From positions 3,906,001-3,970,000 of the forward strand of contig NZ_JARUND010000002.1 of assembly GCF_036898825.1 (NCBI RefSeq): DNA of 64,000 nt, written 5' to 3'. Under the pieces are notes generated by a model. That model did no database searches. It had not been told where the DNA came from and saw nothing but the letters and a program-made list of their open reading frames with translations. Position 1 is the stretch's first letter; every line of letters begins with the position of its first letter. Of the stretch, positions 61,655 to 64,000 are shown piece after piece. The stretch comes from Streptomyces sp. B21-083. GTDB taxonomy: Bacteria; Actinomycetota; Actinomycetes; Streptomycetales; Streptomycetaceae. Position numbers and translations under genes: made by a program.

Positions 61655-62973
61655 CAGCGGAGGAACCCTTCGTAATTGCGCTGCTGGAGCTGGCTCTCAA
61701 TCTGCTTCACGGTCTCAAGACCGACACCCACGATGATGAGGATGCTGGTCCCGCCGAACGGGAAGTTCTGGTTTGCCCCGAAACCAACCAACGCCATCGT
61801 CGGTACGAGAGCGATCAGACCCAGGTACAGCGAACCTGGCCAGGTGATCCGGTTGAGTACGTAGCTCAAATACTCAGCAGTCGGCCGACCAGCCCGGATG
61901 CCCGGGATGAAGCCACCATACTTCTTCATGTTGTCGGCTACTTCTTCGGGGTTGAAGGAGATGGCGACGTAGAAGAACGCGAAGAAAACGATCAGCGTGA
62001 AGTACGTGGCGATGTAAATCGGGTGGTCACCCTTGGTCAGGTTCTGCTTGATCCACGTCTCCCAGCCGGAGTTGCCGCCGGAGAACTGCGCGACCAGCGC
62101 GGGGATGTAGAGCAGTGACGAGGCAAAGATCACAGGGATGATGCCGGCCTGGTTGACCTTGAGCGGGATGTACGTCGACGTACCGCCGTAGGACCGGCGC
62201 CCGATCATGCGCTTCGCGTACTGGACCGGGATACGGCGCTGAGCCTGCTCGACGAAGACCACCAGCGCGACCATGACGAGGCCGACGGCGATGACCGTGC
62301 CGAACTCGATCCAGCCGCCCGCCAGGGTGCCCTGGGTCTTGATGGTCCACAGCGCGGCCGGGAAGGTGGCGGCGATCGAGATGAACATCAGGATGGACAT
62401 GCCGTTGCCGATACCGCGGTCGGTGATGAGCTCACCGAGCCACATGACCATGGCGGTGCCGGCGGTCATGGTGATGACCATGGTGACGGTCACGAAGATC
62501 GACTGGTCCGGGACGATCTCGCTGGCGACCTGGCAGCCGCTGAAGAGCGCACCGCTGCGCGCGGTGGCGACCAGGCCGGTGCCCTGGAGGATGGCGAGAG
62601 CCACTGTCAGGTAACGGGTGTACTGCGTGATCTTCGACGTGCCCGCCTGGCCCTCCTTCTTGAGGGCTTCCAGACGCGGGATCACCACCGTCAGCAGCTG
62701 CAGGATGATGCTCGCCGTGATGTACGGCATGATGCCCAGCGCGAAGATCGTGATCTGCAGCAGTGCCCCGCCGCTGAACATGTTGACCAGGCCGAACAGG
62801 CCCTGGTTTCCACCCTTCGCGGCGACGTCGATACACGTCTGGACGTTCTGATAGTCGACACCTGGGATCGGGATGTGCGTACCCACCCGATAGACCACGA
62901 TGATGCCGAGCGTGAAGAGCAGCTTCTTGCGCAGGTCGGGCGTCTTGAACGCCCGGGCGAACGCGGTGAGCAC
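61654..62973 (-). CDS. secY: Preprotein translocase subunit SecY
   Basis: This encodes 439 residues, ten membrane helices, the central channel of the Sec translocon. Motifs are RKKLLFTLGIIVVYRVGTHIPIPGVD, the plug region and GGALLQITIFALGIMPYITASIILQLL in the first half. Cytosolic loop residues (AKRMIGRRSYGGTSTYIPLKVNQAGIIPVIFASSLLYIP) and the C-terminal ETVKQIESQLQQRNYEGFLR are also present. GTG 62973 has GGAGG upstream. It overlaps adk and is preceded by a 243-base spacer with a strong hairpin. Confidence 0.99.
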   Translation of the reverse strand: MLTAFARAFKTPDLRKKLLFTLGIIVVYRVGTHIPIPGVDYQNVQTCIDVAAKGGNQGLFGLVNMFSGGALLQITIFALGIMPYITASIILQLLTVVIPRLEALKKEGQAGTSKITQYTRYLTVALAILQGTGLVATARSGALFSGCQVASEIVPDQSIFVTVTMVITMTAGTAMVMWLGELITDRGIGNGMSILMFISIAATFPAALWTIKTQGTLAGGWIEFGTVIAVGLVMVALVVFVEQAQRRIPVQYAKRMIGRRSYGGTSTYIPLKVNQAGIIPVIFASSLLYIPALVAQFSGGNSGWETWIKQNLTKGDHPIYIATYFTLIVFFAFFYVAISFNPEEVADNMKKYGGFIPGIRAGRPTAEYLSYVLNRITWPGSLYLGLIALVPTMALVGFGANQNFPFGGTSILIIVGVGLETVKQIESQLQQRNYEGFLR

Positions 62974-63147
62974 GGTGCCTCCTGCGACCCCCGCGCTACT
63001 GCGTAGAGGTGACGGTTTTGAGGTTCGACGAATACGTTGACAGATAACTAACAGCCAAGAGGCGTCCGGAGTTCCTTGTGAACACAACGGACTCAACTTG
63101 ACAGTGCTGGCCACCTTACCGGCGACCAAGCTTCCTAGGAACGACCA

Positions 63148-63181
63148 ACCGGGGATACCCCATTTGTGGGGTATCCCCGGT
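63148..63181. terminator. Terminator between rplO and secY
   Basis: ACCGGGGATACCCCA pairs perfectly with TGGGGTATCCCCGGT around a TTTG loop, 36 bases beyond the rplO stop. It should end or attenuate the ribosomal protein operon before secY. A possible weak secY promoter (TTGGCT-18-TATTCG) lies on the minus strand between the hairpin and the gene. Confidence 0.85.
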
Positions 63182-63216
63182 AGGGATCGCTCAAGTCATC
63201 GAGACGCCTGTGGTAT

Positions 63217-63672
63217 TCAGAGCAGCTCGGTGACGGTACCGCCGGCGGCGGTGATCTTCTCCTTGGCGGAGCCGGAGACGGCGTCGACCGTCACCTGCAG
63301 CGCCACGGAGATCTCGCCCTGGCCGAGGACCTTGACGAGGCTGTTCTTGCGAACCGCACCGTTGGCGACGAGCCCCTCGACGGTGACTTCGCCACCCTCC
63401 GGGTACAGCGACGCCAGCTTGTCGAGGTTCACGACCTGGTACTCGGTCTTGAACGGGTTCCTGAAGCCCTTGAGCTTCGGGAGACGCATGTGGAGGGGCA
63501 TCTGGCCACCCTCGAAACGCGCCGGAACCTGGTAACGAGCCTTCGTGCCCTTGGTACCACGTCCAGCCGTCTTACCCTTCGACGCCTCACCACGACCCAC
63601 ACGGGTCTTGGCGGTCTTGGCGCCCGGGGCAGGACGGAGGTTGTGGATCTTGAGCGGGTTGTTCTCCGCCAT
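63217..63672 (-). CDS. rplO: 50S ribosomal protein L15
   Basis: This encodes 151 residues. Motifs are [63 protein letters not shown] and the end [20 protein letters not shown]. It starts two bases after rpmD. Confidence 0.99.
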   Translation of the reverse strand: MAENNPLKIHNLRPAPGAKTAKTRVGRGEASKGKTAGRGTKGTKARYQVPARFEGGQMPLHMRLPKLKGFRNPFKTEYQVVNLDKLASLYPEGGEVTVEGLVANGAVRKNSLVKVLGQGEISVALQVTVDAVSGSAKEKITAAGGTVTELL

Positions 63673-63674
63673 GA

Positions 63675-63857
63675 TCAGTCGACCTCCTCAACCGTCACGA
63701 GGTGGCGGACGGTGTGAACCATTCCGCGGAACTCGGGGCGGTCCTCCTTGACGACCTGCGTGTTGATGCCCTTGAGACCAAGGGAGCGCAGGGTGTCACG
63801 GTGGTTCTGCTTGCTGCCGATGTACGACTTCGTCTGCGTGACCTTGAGGCGAGCCAT
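63675..63857 (-). CDS. rpmD: 50S ribosomal protein L30
   Basis: This encodes 60 residues: [59 protein letters not shown]. Its ATG overlaps the rpsE stop (TAATG). Confidence 0.98.
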   Translation of the reverse strand: MARLKVTQTKSYIGSKQNHRDTLRSLGLKGINTQVVKEDRPEFRGMVHTVRHLVTVEEVD

Positions 63858-64000
63858 TACGCACCCGCTCCCGCACGCGCACGGAGCAGAGCCGCGGGGG
63901 CGACGTCCTCGAGGGGCAGACCACGGCGAGCCGCGATCTCCTCGGGACGCTGCAGGCCCTTGAGGGCCGCCACGGTCGCGTGCACGATGTTGATCGCGTT
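63857..64000 (-). CDS. rpsE: 30S ribosomal protein S5, C-terminal part (cut by window edge)
   Basis: The last 47 residues are present: [20 protein letters not shown], then [18 protein letters not shown] and an Ala/Arg-rich end. This is the S5 C-terminal domain. The remainder lies beyond the window. Confidence 0.95.
   Translation of the reverse strand, partial: NAINIVHATVAALKGLQRPEEIAARRGLPLEDVAPAALLRARAGAGA

Overview
This is a high-GC actinobacterial chromosome segment. Alanine-rich proteins, frequent GTG starts, the rplM-rpsI and rplQ-rpoA-rpsK-rpsM-rpmJ-infA-map-adk-secY gene order, a DasR-type operator, DUF397/DUF5753 remnants and a MatB-like deacetylase-glycosyltransferase fusion together point to Streptomyces. 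All species comparisons here come from memory, not from a database search.

Layout. 0-7 kb: a tRNA-Cys, a VOC-family protein, an orphan SUKH-like protein, and a leftward four-gene operon for a three-subunit molybdenum hydroxylase (xanthine dehydrogenase type) plus a 47-residue membrane peptide. 7-12.5 kb: a leftward binding protein-permease-permease-GH20 hexosaminidase operon for chitin-derived sugars, with a DasR-like operator upstream. 12.4-26.1 kb: a core block of DUF3039, YqgE, murA, hup, malic enzyme, a HelD-like helicase, an ECF sigma/anti-sigma pair (sigU/rsuA-like), a CGNR protein, a HemD-like/winged-helix regulator and narK. It also holds a duplicated murA tail and a 90-bp tandem array. 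26.2-31.8 kb: an accessory insertion with a decayed XRE(DUF5753)-DUF397 pair and then a 1281-residue secreted, coiled-coil-rich putative polymorphic toxin whose last codons overlap a 128-residue putative immunity gene. 31.8-39.4 kb: an exopolysaccharide locus (acyltransferase plus NodB-GT2 fusion), a low-complexity membrane protein, and a divergent LysR/MFS pair. 39.4-46.1 kb: an ABC transporter-alpha-xylosidase-LacI operon behind a promoter and two matching palindromic operators. 46.1-64 kb: glmS, a lipoprotein, coaA, a DUF389 protein, glmM, rpsI-rplM, a membrane protein, truA, and the ribosomal/RNA polymerase/Sec block, ending inside rpsE.

How parts fit together. Several loci converge on amino-sugar metabolism: GlcNAc-oligomer import and hydrolysis, murA, glmS, glmM and a PNAG-like polymer synthase. 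As I recall S. coelicolor, the left block corresponds to about SCO2943-SCO2965 in ascending order and the right block to SCO4740-SCO4720 in descending order. The window may therefore span a junction of an inversion around the replication origin, somewhere between about 39.4 and 46.1 kb.

The best candidate for an undescribed system is the toxin-immunity pair at 27.6-31.8 kb. Other notable points are a molybdopterin subunit lacking the usual active-site Glu, a tripeptide-repeat tail on a sugar permease, a five-copy dispersed repeat that encodes part of a permease, and a synonymous-only duplication of the murA 3' end.
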